A stretch of DNA of 64,000 nucleotides from Natronorubrum daqingense (GTDB lineage: Archaea > Halobacteriota > Halobacteria > Halobacteriales > Natrialbaceae): positions 2,790,001 to 2,854,000 of the forward strand of contig NZ_CP019327.1 of NCBI RefSeq assembly GCF_001971705.1, written 5' to 3'. The position numbers were made by a program, and so were the translations under genes. The notes beneath the pieces are model-generated. The model saw only the letters and a list, made by a program, of their open reading frames with translations, ran no database searches and had not been told where the DNA came from. Of this stretch, positions 32,163 to 41,277 are shown piece after piece (position 1 is the stretch's first letter; each line of letters starts with the position of its first letter).

Positions 32163-33128
32163 ATGTCAGACGAGAGTGGCACAGCGGACTATCAGGTGAG
32201 TGCGGACGACGACGCCGTTCACAGTAGCTGGGATAACGATCTCGAGCCGGTGGCGACGGTCGAGCCGGGCGACGTCGTCCGGTTCGAGTGTCGGGACGCG
32301 ACGAACGGACAGCTCGGTCCCGGCTCGACGGCCGCGGACATCGCGACGCTGGACGTCGGGCCGATCCACCCGCTGACGGGACCAATCGCGATCGAAGGCG
32401 CCCGTCCGGGAGACGTACTCGAGGTCGAACTGGTCGAACTCGAACACCACGGCTGGGGACAGACGCTGGTTCTCCCCGGGGAACTCGAACTCGGCCTCCT
32501 CGCCGACGAGTTTCCGGAGCCGGCGCTCCACGTCTGGGAGTTCGAGGACGGCATTGCCAGGTTCGTCGACGGAATCGAGGTTCCGATCGACCCGTTCCCC
32601 GGCGTGATCGGCGTCGAACCGGCCGAGGACGGCGCACACAGCACCTTCCCGCCGCGGTCCGTCGGCGGGAACCTGGACATCAAGCACCTCACGGCGGGGT
32701 CGACGCTGTCCCTCCCCGTCGCGGTCGAGGACGCGCTGTTCTCGATCGGCGACTGTCACGCGACACAGGGAGACGGCGAGGTCTGTGGAACCGGCATCGA
32801 GGCGCCGATGACGGTGACGTGTCGCTTCGACGTCCGCTCGGAGTCGTCGATCGAACAGCCCCGGTTCGAGACGACGGGTCCGTTCACGCCGACCGGCCGA
32901 GACGAGCCGATGTACGGGACGACCGGCGTCGGCGACGATCTGATGGCGGCCGCCAGAACGGCGATTCGCCAGCAGATCGACCATATGCAGGCCGAACGTG
33001 GACTCGGCCGAACGGAGGCGTACATGCTGTGTTCGGCCGCCGTCGACCTGAAAGTGAGCGAAGCGGTCAACGCCCCGAACTGGGTCGTCTCCGCGTACCT
33101 TCCGGAGGGAATCTTCCCGACAGAGTAG
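32163..33128 (+). CDS. Acetamidase/formamidase
   Basis: 321 residues. The FmdA/AmdA family fold is clear: PVATVEPGDVVRFECRDATN, the conserved GPIHPLTGPIAIEGARPGD, the FPPRSVGGNLDIKHLTAGS block and the metal-associated IGDCHATQGDGEVCGTGIE. The enzyme hydrolyses formamide or small amides to acid and ammonia in the cytoplasm. A CTTTATTTTA element lies about 25-30 nt upstream of the ATG. It appears to be a single-gene transcript. Confidence 0.93.
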   Translation: MSDESGTADYQVSADDDAVHSSWDNDLEPVATVEPGDVVRFECRDATNGQLGPGSTAADIATLDVGPIHPLTGPIAIEGARPGDVLEVELVELEHHGWGQTLVLPGELELGLLADEFPEPALHVWEFEDGIARFVDGIEVPIDPFPGVIGVEPAEDGAHSTFPPRSVGGNLDIKHLTAGSTLSLPVAVEDALFSIGDCHATQGDGEVCGTGIEAPMTVTCRFDVRSESSIEQPRFETTGPFTPTGRDEPMYGTTGVGDDLMAAARTAIRQQIDHMQAERGLGRTEAYMLCSAAVDLKVSEAVNAPNWVVSAYLPEGIFPTE

Positions 33129-33143
33129 CCGACCAACGTGATC

Positions 33144-33160
33144 GTGACGGATTCCGTCAC
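33144..33160. promoter_or_regulatory. 8-bp-arm palindrome GTGACGGA-T-TCCGTCAC
   Basis: A perfect palindrome with a single central base, 16 bp after the amidase stop and 175 bp before the PAS/Bat regulator start. It may be an operator for the downstream gene or part of the amidase transcript end. Confidence 0.5.
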
Positions 33161-33334
33161 AATGGGTGACCTGTGGAACACACATATCCGCTGAGACCGT
33201 ACCTGTGCTATGGGGTGTCACCGACCCACAGAGGGGACGGTCGATCCGACGCACAGACGAGTTGGGTGTATACCCGCTGGCGGACGGTTCAATCGACGGG
33301 CCGACCGACGGCGTTCGCGTAGGGTGGTGGAGCG

Positions 33335-34477
33335 GTGACCGACTCACCAACTGAGGATGGCGACCTCGAGGTAGCGGACGAATACCGAACGGAGGGACTC
33401 GAGTGGGTGCCGCCGGACGATCTTGCTCGGCGAGCGTTCGACGTCAATCCGGTCGGCACCATCGTCGTCGATTCGGCGGGTGAAATGGTCTACGCGAACC
33501 GACGCGCGGCCGAAATTCTCGGGCTCGCGCGCGAGGAGCTCACCAGTCGGGAGTACGATTCGAGCATCTGGAGTATCTACTACGACGACGGAAATCCCGT
33601 TCCGGTATCGGAGAATCCCGTCACTCGCGTGTTCGAAACCGGTGACCCGGAGTTCGGGTTCGAACACTGGATCGAACTCTCCGACGGCTCCGAGCGGTGG
33701 CTCTCGAGCAACACGGCCCCCGTCTACGACGACACGGGGGCGATCGAGTACGTCGTCGTCGCCTTCGAGGACGTGACGGCGTTGAAACGCCGCGAAAAGC
33801 GCCTGACCAGCGACCACGTTCGCCACCTCGAGTTTCGCGCCGACGAGTCGGCGGTCCCGCCGAGCCTCCGCGTCGAAGACAGCGAGACGCACCTCGATAT
33901 CGACTCGGTCGTCCCCCTACCCGATGGAACGACGGTCCAGTACATGGGAACCGCCGACCTTCCGGCAAGCGATCTCGTCACCGCGGTTGAAGAGGTTCCC
34001 CACTACCTCGACGCCCGCCTGCTCAGTTCGATCGAGGGCTACAATCGAGTCGAAGCGCACGCCGAATCGTCGACGGTCTCGCAGGTGTTCACCTCGCTCG
34101 GCGGCCGCGCTCGAACGATCGTTATCGCTCCCCACGAGGTCAGGTTCCTCGGGGAGTTACCGGGGGACGTCGACCCCCGCCAGGCAGCCGACGGAATCCG
34201 GGAATTTCACTCGAACGTCGAATTGGTGTCGGAAGACCTCGTCTACTCGCCGCACCTGCTGTACGACGTCGTCGCCGACGCGCTCACCGAGCGACAACTC
34301 GCCGTGCTCGACACCGCGTACTTCGGCGGCTACTTCGATTCGCCCCGGGCCAGCACGGGCGACGAACTCGCGGATCGATTCGGCGTGACGCGACAGACGT
34401 TCAACCAGCACCTCCGTAAAGCGCAGCAGATCGTCTTCCGTCACCTCTTCGAAAAATCCGGCGCGGACGCACACTGA
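33335..34477 (+). CDS. PAS-domain Bat-type (HTH-10) transcription regulator
   Basis: 380 residues, GTG start. A PAS domain (about 27-150: FDVNPVGTIVVDSAGEMVYA to VVVAFEDVTALKRREK) is followed by a bacterio-opsin activator-type linker domain (about 160-300) and the C-terminal HTH-10 DNA-binding domain (LTERQLAVLDTAYFGGYFDS, FGVTRQTFNQHLRKAQQ). Such proteins regulate transcription in response to redox, light or small ligands. The following HalOD1 gene is in the same direction, 46 bp away. Confidence 0.93.
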   Translation: MTDSPTEDGDLEVADEYRTEGLEWVPPDDLARRAFDVNPVGTIVVDSAGEMVYANRRAAEILGLAREELTSREYDSSIWSIYYDDGNPVPVSENPVTRVFETGDPEFGFEHWIELSDGSERWLSSNTAPVYDDTGAIEYVVVAFEDVTALKRREKRLTSDHVRHLEFRADESAVPPSLRVEDSETHLDIDSVVPLPDGTTVQYMGTADLPASDLVTAVEEVPHYLDARLLSSIEGYNRVEAHAESSTVSQVFTSLGGRARTIVIAPHEVRFLGELPGDVDPRQAADGIREFHSNVELVSEDLVYSPHLLYDVVADALTERQLAVLDTAYFGGYFDSPRASTGDELADRFGVTRQTFNQHLRKAQQIVFRHLFEKSGADAH

Positions 34478-34523
34478 CTAGTCAACGTCTCCTCTTAGGA
34501 CGTTGCACCCGTACTCGAGACTA

Positions 34524-34847
34524 ATGAACGACGAAACAGTACGCACGGAGACGCCGTCGGTCAGCGACGACAGCGTGGGCTACGATCCAACGACAGAGAC
34601 GTTTCACGCACACTTCGACGGCGGGACGGAGACAGTCACACTGGCGATCGTCGAAACCGTTGCGACCGTCATCGACTGTCGGCTCGTTTCGATGACGCCG
34701 CTTTACGATAGCGTCGATCCGGAGGCCCTCTCCACGCTCCTTGCATCACCGCGAAACCACTCCATCGAGGCGAAGTTCACGTACGAGGGGTGTCACGTAA
34801 CCGTCTCGAACGACGGCTCCGTCGTCGTCGAGCCGCCGGACACCTGA
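34524..34847 (+). CDS. HalOD1-domain protein
   Basis: 107 residues from the ATG at 34524. The pattern YDPTTETFHAHFD, then VTLAIVETVATVIDC and PLYDSVDPEALSTLL is the haloarchaeal output domain HalOD1, often found on response regulators or as a short stand-alone protein. It follows a PAS/Bat regulator and may act in the same signalling route. Output target unknown. Confidence 0.88.
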   Translation: MNDETVRTETPSVSDDSVGYDPTTETFHAHFDGGTETVTLAIVETVATVIDCRLVSMTPLYDSVDPEALSTLLASPRNHSIEAKFTYEGCHVTVSNDGSVVVEPPDT

Positions 34848-34963
34848 ACGCGTCCGGCCCCACCTCCTGCAGACAGCGGGTGGTGTACACCACGAAGCAC
34901 CGTCTCTCGTTCCAGACGACGTAACCGACGGACTGAAGGTACCGACCTTCGAGGATTGGCCTG

Positions 34964-35554
34964 ATGGCCGACGAACTGAAACGACGGCTCGTCCACTCGA
35001 GTGGCGCGGGACTCGTCGCACTCTACCTCCTCGCGAACTACGCCGACCTCGGGCTGACGTGGCCACGGTTTCAGGCGCTGATGGTCGTCCTCGCGCTCGG
35101 GACGATCGGACTCGAGTTCCTCCGGCTGCAGGTCGGATTGGACTGGACGATCTACGACAAACTCACGCGCGAGTACGAACAGGACCAGTTCGCGGGCTAC
35201 GGCTACTACATGGTCAGTATGACGGTCGCCGTGTTGCTCTTCGACCCCCAGATCGCTCTCCCCGCGATGTTGATGCTCGCGCTCGGCGATCCGATCAGCG
35301 GGGCCGTCTCGGACGACAGTCTCAAATTCGTCAAGGGGCCGAAGGTGCTCGTCACGATGTTCGTCGTCAGCGCGATCATCGCGACTCCCTTCCTCTACGA
35401 ACTCCCGCTCGCAGTCGTCGCGGCGGCGCTGGGAGCGACGATCGCCGACGGCGTCAAGCTCAGAATCGGCGACTACATCGTCGACGACAACCTGACGATT
35501 CCGATCTACGCGGGGGTTCTGGCCTGGCTGGTCGTCGAATTTGTGCCGGCCTAA
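34964..35554 (+). CDS. Dolichol/polyprenol kinase-like membrane protein
   Basis: 196 residues with six or seven hydrophobic helices. Between them are conserved polar segments: KRRLVHSSGAGLVALYLL at the start, MLALGDPISGAVSD, KFVKGPKVLVTMF and GATIADGVKLRI. This is the CTP-dependent polyprenol/phytol kinase (SEC59-like) family. In archaea it may phosphorylate dolichol for glycan carriers or salvage isoprenoid alcohols. Confidence 0.85.
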   Translation: MADELKRRLVHSSGAGLVALYLLANYADLGLTWPRFQALMVVLALGTIGLEFLRLQVGLDWTIYDKLTREYEQDQFAGYGYYMVSMTVAVLLFDPQIALPAMLMLALGDPISGAVSDDSLKFVKGPKVLVTMFVVSAIIATPFLYELPLAVVAAALGATIADGVKLRIGDYIVDDNLTIPIYAGVLAWLVVEFVPA

Positions 35555-35621
35555 CTAGCCGTCGATTGTTCCGGTGAGCAACTTCGACGAAAGAACGAAT
35601 CGCGATGGCTCGAGCGACGTT

Positions 35622-36464
35622 TTAGAGGTCCGTTGCGCGGAACCGCCAGCAGGCGAACGCGATCGGTCCGACGATCCAGGCGACGAGAACGGCCAGGGCG
35701 AACGTCGGCTCCTCGTAGAACGCCGGGTCGGGCGAGGGCTGGACGAGCGTGCCGGCCTGATAGTCGGGCAGGACCGCCTCGAAGAAGTACGTGTACGCCG
35801 CCACCGGATTCACGGCGGCGACGATGTCGACCCACTCCGGCGTCGTCTCCGGAAACGAGAAGCCGTGACGAACGTACAACAGCGCCAGTGGGAGCGACCC
35901 CCAGAGCCCGAAGAAAAAGAGCACGAAGACCCCGAACGCCCAAATCGTCGCTCGAGTCGTCGTGCGGACGACGGCCGAGATGGCGACGGCGATGGCAGTG
36001 AACGTCACGGCGAGCAGCGAGAGCATGATCGTCGCGGTGGCGACGTGCCCGAGATCGAACTCGACGCCTCGCAGGACGGCGACGGGGAGTGCAGCGAGGA
36101 TGGACGCGACGATAGTCCCACAGACGACGAGGCTACGCCCGAGGAAGGTTCCGACGACGACCGTTCGTCGGGTAAACGGAAGCCCGAGTACGATCTTGAG
36201 CGCCCCGTTCGTCCGTTTCTCGACCAGTGCAGTGGCGAAGAACGCGAGCGCGAGCAGCGGCGTCAACATCGTAAACAGTGAGAGCAACTGTTGGAGCATC
36301 TCGGGAACGTTGTCCGACCCCGCAGGGTGCTGGTTGGCGGCGGAGTACGTCAACAGGATAGCGAGACCGACGTACACGACGGCGAGCATGTGAAACTGGC
36401 GCTCGCGAACGGTGTCGAGTACGTCCTCCCGAACGTACAACGCGAGCGAGCGGCCGAGGCTCAT
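35622..36464 (-). CDS. ABC-2 type transporter permease
   Basis: 280 residues with six membrane helices in the ABC-2 pattern: N-terminal cytoplasmic helix (YVREDVLDTVRERQFHML), then helix 1, a conserved RTNGALKIVLGLPFTRR loop and five more helices, the last ending with IVGPIAFACWRFR. It resembles NosY-like export permeases. It overlaps the upstream ATPase gene by 4 bp, so the two make one transporter; substrate unknown. Confidence 0.9.
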   Translation of the reverse strand: MSLGRSLALYVREDVLDTVRERQFHMLAVVYVGLAILLTYSAANQHPAGSDNVPEMLQQLLSLFTMLTPLLALAFFATALVEKRTNGALKIVLGLPFTRRTVVVGTFLGRSLVVCGTIVASILAALPVAVLRGVEFDLGHVATATIMLSLLAVTFTAIAVAISAVVRTTTRATIWAFGVFVLFFFGLWGSLPLALLYVRHGFSFPETTPEWVDIVAAVNPVAAYTYFFEAVLPDYQAGTLVQPSPDPAFYEEPTFALAVLVAWIVGPIAFACWRFRATDL

Positions 36465-37414
36465 TGGGCGACACCCCGCGTGTAGTTCTCGAAGAGTTCC
36501 TCGAGCGACGTCTCGTCGGTCGTCACGTTTCGCACGTCAGCCCCCGACTCGTGGACCGCGGCGATGGCGGGGGCTTTCGCGGCGTCGGTGCACGCGACGA
36601 CCACGCTGGAGCCGTTGGCTGACTCCGCCGGTGGTGTTTTGACTCCCGTGACGCCCTCGAGCGCGCGAACGCGGGAAAGGGTATCATCCGGGACGCTCGA
36701 GACCTCTATCGTCACGGTGGACGTTCCCCCGGCGGAGTCACGCAGCGCATCGATCGTATCCACGGCGACGAGTTCGCCGCCGTCCAAAATTGCGACGCGG
36801 TCGCAGACGGCCTCGACTTGTTCCATAATGTGACTCGAGAAGAAGACGGTCGCCCCGCGTTCGTTCTCCTCGCGGACGATCCGGCGCATGGTTCGCGCCC
36901 CGTTGGGATCGAGACCCGTCGATGGCTCGTCTAAAATGAGGAGATCGGGTTCGCCGACGAGTGCGACGGCGAGCATCAGTCGTTGGGCCATCCCCTTCGA
37001 GTACTCCTCGACGGGGTAGTCGCCGACGGTGTGCATGCCGACGCGCTCGAGGAGTGCGTCCGGGTCGTCGGCGGCGTCTTTGGCGTCGATGGCGAACTCG
37101 AGATGTTCGCGGCCCGTGCGCTCACCGATGGCTCCGTAGCCGTCGGGGAGGACGCCGACGCGCTGACGAATTGCCGCGCTCTCGGTGGCGACGTCTCGCT
37201 CGAGGACGCGAACCGTTCCCTCGGTTGGCGCGGCGTAGTCGAGCAAAAGATCGATCGTGGTGGATTTCCCGGCCCCGTTGGGCCCCAGAAATCCGAATAT
37301 CTCACCCGATCGGACGGTGAGGTCGACGTCGTGGAGGGCGGTGACCGATCGGCCTCTCAGCGGGCCGAGACGCTCGTAGCGTTTGGTCACGCCGCGGAGT
37401 TCGATCGCGGTCAT
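36461..37414 (-). CDS. ABC transporter ATPase
   Basis: 317 residues from the ATG at 37414. Walker A GPNGAGKSTT, signature YSKGMAQR, Walker B LLILDEPSTGLDPNG and the H-loop SSHIM are present, followed by the extra C-terminal domain of the DrrA/NosF-type exporter ATPases. It energises the ABC-2 permease encoded directly downstream. The divergent MFS gene shares its upstream region. Confidence 0.93.
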   Translation of the reverse strand: MTAIELRGVTKRYERLGPLRGRSVTALHDVDLTVRSGEIFGFLGPNGAGKSTTIDLLLDYAAPTEGTVRVLERDVATESAAIRQRVGVLPDGYGAIGERTGREHLEFAIDAKDAADDPDALLERVGMHTVGDYPVEEYSKGMAQRLMLAVALVGEPDLLILDEPSTGLDPNGARTMRRIVREENERGATVFFSSHIMEQVEAVCDRVAILDGGELVAVDTIDALRDSAGGTSTVTIEVSSVPDDTLSRVRALEGVTGVKTPPAESANGSSVVVACTDAAKAPAIAAVHESGADVRNVTTDETSLEELFENYTRGVAQ

Positions 37415-37571
37415 ACGTCGGTCATCTGAGTGGTATCGTATGAGTCTTTTGATAGTTTGACGGCAGCGTCGGTCGGTGACGACGGCGTCGGGAGTTCCCG
37501 ACACGAGCGGTATCGGCAACACCGTCGCTGAACGGTGTGATCTTGGGGACCGCCCGACCAAGGCACAGACA

Positions 37572-38789
37572 GTGGCTCAGGTACTCGGATTCGACGGGCA
37601 GCACGTGCGGAACGTCCTCGCCGACGGGCGCGGACAGATCCTCTTCGCCGTCGCGCTCGGGTGGTGTCTCTCGATCGGCGTCAGACTCGCCTACCCGGTG
37701 TTGTTGCCGTACCTCCAGTCCGGGCTGGGTCTCGACCTGACGACGGCTGGCTTTCTGCTGACCGTTCTCTGGCTCGCCTACGCGCTCGGACAGCTCCCGG
37801 GTGGCATTCTCTCGGACCGACTCGGAGAGGGAAACGTCCTCGTCCTCAGCACGGCGATCTCGGCCGTGATGCTCGGCGTCGTGGCCGTCGCCGGCTCGGC
37901 ACCGTGGGTCTTCTTCGCGACGGCGTGTTTCGGGTTCGGCACGGCGCTCTACGGCGTCGCCCGCTTCACGATCCTCTCGGCGGTATTTCCGAACAACGAC
38001 GGGACGGCGATCGGCATCACGATGGCCGCCGGCGAGGTCGGCAACGCCGTCCTCCCGCTCGTCGCCGGGGGAATCGCGGCCACGCTCGCCTGGCAGTACG
38101 GCTTCGGCCTCGCAGTCCCCGTCTTCGCGCTCGTCGCCGTCCTCCTCTGGTTCGTCGTCCCCGCCCGAACTTCGAGTGCGACGAGCGCCGTCGACAGCCT
38201 CTCGCTCGAGGCCGCGCGCTACGTCGTGGCGGAGCTTCGCCGCCCGGCCATCATCGTCGTCACGGTGATCCAGATCCTCACCTACTGCATCTGGCAGGGC
38301 TTTACGGGCCTCTATCCGACGTACCTGATCGAGATGAAGGGCTTCTCGGAAGCGATGGCGACGGGGCTGTTCAGCGCGTTCTTCGCGCTCGGCATCGTCG
38401 TGCAACCCCTGACGGGGCGACTGTACGATAGCTTCGGTATCCGTCGATCCCTGCCCGTCGTCCTAAGCGTTATCACGGTCTCGCTCGTCGCGCTGCCGTT
38501 TCTCGAGGGCTTTTGGCCCGTCGTCGTCGGCACGATCTTCCTCTCGAGCATCCTCGGCTACGGGACGATCACGCTGCCGTACATGACCGCAGCGTTCCCC
38601 GCGGACATGAAAGGGACGGGACTCGGCCTGTTACGGACGTTCTACATGACCATCGGGGCCGCGAGTCCAGCGTTGTTCGGCATCCTCGCGGACAACGGCT
38701 ACTTCGACGAGGGCTACATCGTGCTGGCCGGATTCGCCGTCGTGGCGATCGCTCTCATTCCGTTGTTGCCGAACGAAGCGAGCGGGTGA
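37572..38789 (+). CDS. MFS transporter
   Basis: 405 residues from the GTG at 37572; another GTG at 37476 would add 32 residues of uncertain character. Twelve membrane helices are visible. The MFS loop 2-3 motif appears as GGILSDRLGEGNVL, and a second copy as GRLYDSFGIRRSL between helices 8 and 9. It belongs to the nitrate/sialate-like part of the superfamily by general look; the substrate is not known. Confidence 0.9.
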   Translation: MAQVLGFDGQHVRNVLADGRGQILFAVALGWCLSIGVRLAYPVLLPYLQSGLGLDLTTAGFLLTVLWLAYALGQLPGGILSDRLGEGNVLVLSTAISAVMLGVVAVAGSAPWVFFATACFGFGTALYGVARFTILSAVFPNNDGTAIGITMAAGEVGNAVLPLVAGGIAATLAWQYGFGLAVPVFALVAVLLWFVVPARTSSATSAVDSLSLEAARYVVAELRRPAIIVVTVIQILTYCIWQGFTGLYPTYLIEMKGFSEAMATGLFSAFFALGIVVQPLTGRLYDSFGIRRSLPVVLSVITVSLVALPFLEGFWPVVVGTIFLSSILGYGTITLPYMTAAFPADMKGTGLGLLRTFYMTIGAASPALFGILADNGYFDEGYIVLAGFAVVAIALIPLLPNEASG

Positions 38790-38855
38790 AAAGCGGCGGA
38801 GGGGAGATGCGTCCTCGAGGGAGCCCACGCGTCGGAAGGGAGGTTCCAGCCTCGC

Positions 38856-39362
38856 TCACGCGTTGAGTCGCCAAATTTCGAAGTTGAGCACGGCGGCGAA
38901 CGTCACCCACGCGATGTACGGTACGAGCAACGCTCCGGCGCGTCGGTCGACGCGAGCGAACGCGGCGAGCGTCCCCGCGACTAGCACCCAGAGGACGACG
39001 ATGATGCCGAGGGCGGCCAGGGGCGCCTCGAGCGAGAAGAACGCGGGCGTCCACGTGACGTTGACCACCATCTGGACGGCGAACAGGCCGAGCGCGAGTC
39101 GCCGTCCGGACGAGTCGCTGCGCCAGACGAGCCACAGCGCGATCCCGAGGAGCGTGAAGATGACCGTCCAGGCGACCGAGAACGTGATTCCGGGCGGGTA
39201 GAACCACGGCTTCTCGAGTTGCTGAAACCAGGCCGTATCGCTCGTAGAGAGGACGCCGGGGAGGCTGCCGATCAGGTTGACGAGGATGACGAAGCCGACG
39301 GCCTGAAGCAGCGGGTCCCGGTCCGGAAGTCGGCGTTTGACGCTGGCGAAGTCTGCGACCAT
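38856..39362 (-). CDS. TspO/MBR family protein
   Basis: 168 residues, five membrane helices. The family motif EKPWFYPPGITFSVAWTVIF is followed by the Trp/Asn-rich segment MVVNVTWTPAFFSLEAPLAA and the end WVTFAAVLNFEIWRLN. TspO binds tetrapyrroles and cholesterol-like ligands and is linked with light or oxygen stress responses in microbes. It is convergent with the MFS gene. Confidence 0.93.
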   Translation of the reverse strand: MVADFASVKRRLPDRDPLLQAVGFVILVNLIGSLPGVLSTSDTAWFQQLEKPWFYPPGITFSVAWTVIFTLLGIALWLVWRSDSSGRRLALGLFAVQMVVNVTWTPAFFSLEAPLAALGIIVVLWVLVAGTLAAFARVDRRAGALLVPYIAWVTFAAVLNFEIWRLNA

Positions 39363-39507
39363 ACCGCGAACACGACCGACGTCCCGATAGTGGTACGCCT
39401 CTCAACAGCAACGTTGCTGCCAAATCCGTCGGCGCGGGCGACCGAGTCCTCGAGGCGAGTGTCCCGATAGAAACACCTATTGTGTTCGATTAGAATCACA
39501 TTCCCAG

Positions 39508-41160
39508 ATGAGTCCCGCTTCTCGCGACGCCCTCTCTCAGTCGGGACGCCGGCTTCGGACGTACCTGCGTCGACGGATTCGCATCGACACGCGATCACTG
39601 GCCGTCTTTCGAATCTTCGTCGGCGTCCTGATCGTCGCCGACTTGCTGGCTCGCTCGAGGAATTTCTCGCGGTTCTACACGGACGACGGCGTCGTCCCGC
39701 AGGCACTCGCACAGGAGTTGAGCGCCGACGGCGCGTTCTCGTTCTACCATCTGACGTCGGATCCAACCGTCATCGCTGGATTGTTCGTCCTGCAAGGGCT
39801 GATCGCCCTGCAGTTGATTGTCGGCTACAAGACGCGAATCGCGACGATCCTCTCGTTTCTGTTCGTCATCTCGCTCGACCACCACAACCCGTTCGTCTTG
39901 AGCTACGCCGACACGCTCTTTCGGCTCCTATTGTTCTGGGCCATCTTCCTCCCGCTTGGCGAGCGCTGGTCGGTCGACGCCGTCCACGCCGACCGCGAGC
40001 GACGGGCGCACGTCGCCAACGCCGCCACCGTCTTGATCCTGGCTCAGATGGTCTACATGTACCTCACGAACGGTCTCATCAAGTCCCAGTCGGAGGTCTG
40101 GACCAGCGGCGACGCGGCCCCGCTCGTGCTCGGCATCGACGAGATGACGTTCTTCCTCGGGAATACGATCCGACAGGGACCGATTCTACTCGAGCTCGGC
40201 GGGCGCGTCTGGTTCACCATCCTCCTGTTGTCGTGGCTACTCATCGTCCTGCCGGCCAGAGCGCGGTACCCGCTCGTCGCCCTGTTCGCGATCGGCCACC
40301 TCTCGTTTGCCCTTACGGTTCGTATCGGCGCGTTCCCCTACGTCCCGCTCGCGGGGCTCGTGCTCTTCTTACAGGGGGCGTTCTGGACGGACCTGAACCG
40401 CCTCGGCGGGTATGTGAACGTCGACTCGAGTCGCGTCGCCGGGTCGGTGACGCGGCTCTCGGCTCTCGCGGCAACCGTCCCGGACTATCGGCTGACCTCC
40501 GAGCGGATTCGGCGTGCACGCAGACTTACCTACAGTCTCGCACTCGGCATCGTCGTCGTCTCGCTCCTGTTCGTCGCCGTCGTCATGGCGTTCAACGTCG
40601 GCACTGCGATAGCCGACACCGAAGCGGATCAGTCGATGGACGAACGAGTCGAGGGAACCGTCGACGAGACGCTGTACGAAACGGCGGGGGTAAAACAGAT
40701 CGAGTCCACCGCCTCGAGATTCGGCGTCGATCAGCCCGTCGGCTGGGCCGTCTTCGCCGGGCCCGACCCCAGAACGACGGATCGCTACTACGTTTTCCCC
40801 GCCGAAACCGAGAGCGGGGAGGTGGTCGACGCCTACAACGAGCGGGAGCTGACCTACGACAGGCCGTACGACGGCGAGTTACAGAACCAATACGGCAGCT
40901 ATCGAGAACGCTTCTACATGAACAGCGTTCGCAATGGCGGCAACCAGAACGACGTGCCCGTCGAGTTCGGCGAGGAGATCTGCGAACGCTGGAGCGAGGA
41001 GCACGACGAGGAACTCGTACGCATCTCGATGTACGTCGTCGAGGAGGAGATCACCCACGACACGATCACCGAACCGGGCGACCGAGAGCAAGAGTTCGAC
41101 GAGTTCCACCGCCACGGCTGTGGCGACAACGAGCCGGCGGAAGTTGACTCGCCGATGTAA
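39508..41160 (+). CDS. HTTM-domain membrane protein, copy 1
   Basis: 550 residues. The first 320 are a horizontally transferred transmembrane (HTTM) domain related to vitamin K-dependent gamma-carboxylase: RIDTRSLAVFRIFVGVLIVA, FYTDDGVVPQ, SFYHLTSDP, then many hydrophobic helices. The C-terminal third is soluble with conserved TDRYYVFPAETE and ERFYMNSVRNGG segments. A close paralog lies at 47956-49557. The catalytic function in haloarchaea is unknown. Confidence 0.9.
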   Translation: MSPASRDALSQSGRRLRTYLRRRIRIDTRSLAVFRIFVGVLIVADLLARSRNFSRFYTDDGVVPQALAQELSADGAFSFYHLTSDPTVIAGLFVLQGLIALQLIVGYKTRIATILSFLFVISLDHHNPFVLSYADTLFRLLLFWAIFLPLGERWSVDAVHADRERRAHVANAATVLILAQMVYMYLTNGLIKSQSEVWTSGDAAPLVLGIDEMTFFLGNTIRQGPILLELGGRVWFTILLLSWLLIVLPARARYPLVALFAIGHLSFALTVRIGAFPYVPLAGLVLFLQGAFWTDLNRLGGYVNVDSSRVAGSVTRLSALAATVPDYRLTSERIRRARRLTYSLALGIVVVSLLFVAVVMAFNVGTAIADTEADQSMDERVEGTVDETLYETAGVKQIESTASRFGVDQPVGWAVFAGPDPRTTDRYYVFPAETESGEVVDAYNERELTYDRPYDGELQNQYGSYRERFYMNSVRNGGNQNDVPVEFGEEICERWSEEHDEELVRISMYVVEEEITHDTITEPGDREQEFDEFHRHGCGDNEPAEVDSPM

Positions 41161-41277
41161 ATCCCGCGACATACTACTCGCCGACGCGATTCGTCTCGGA
41201 GGACAACCTGTCGAGAGCACGTCCACTTTCACCCCGGTACGAGAACCCTTATTCACCGCGAGGATGAATCACCGGCA

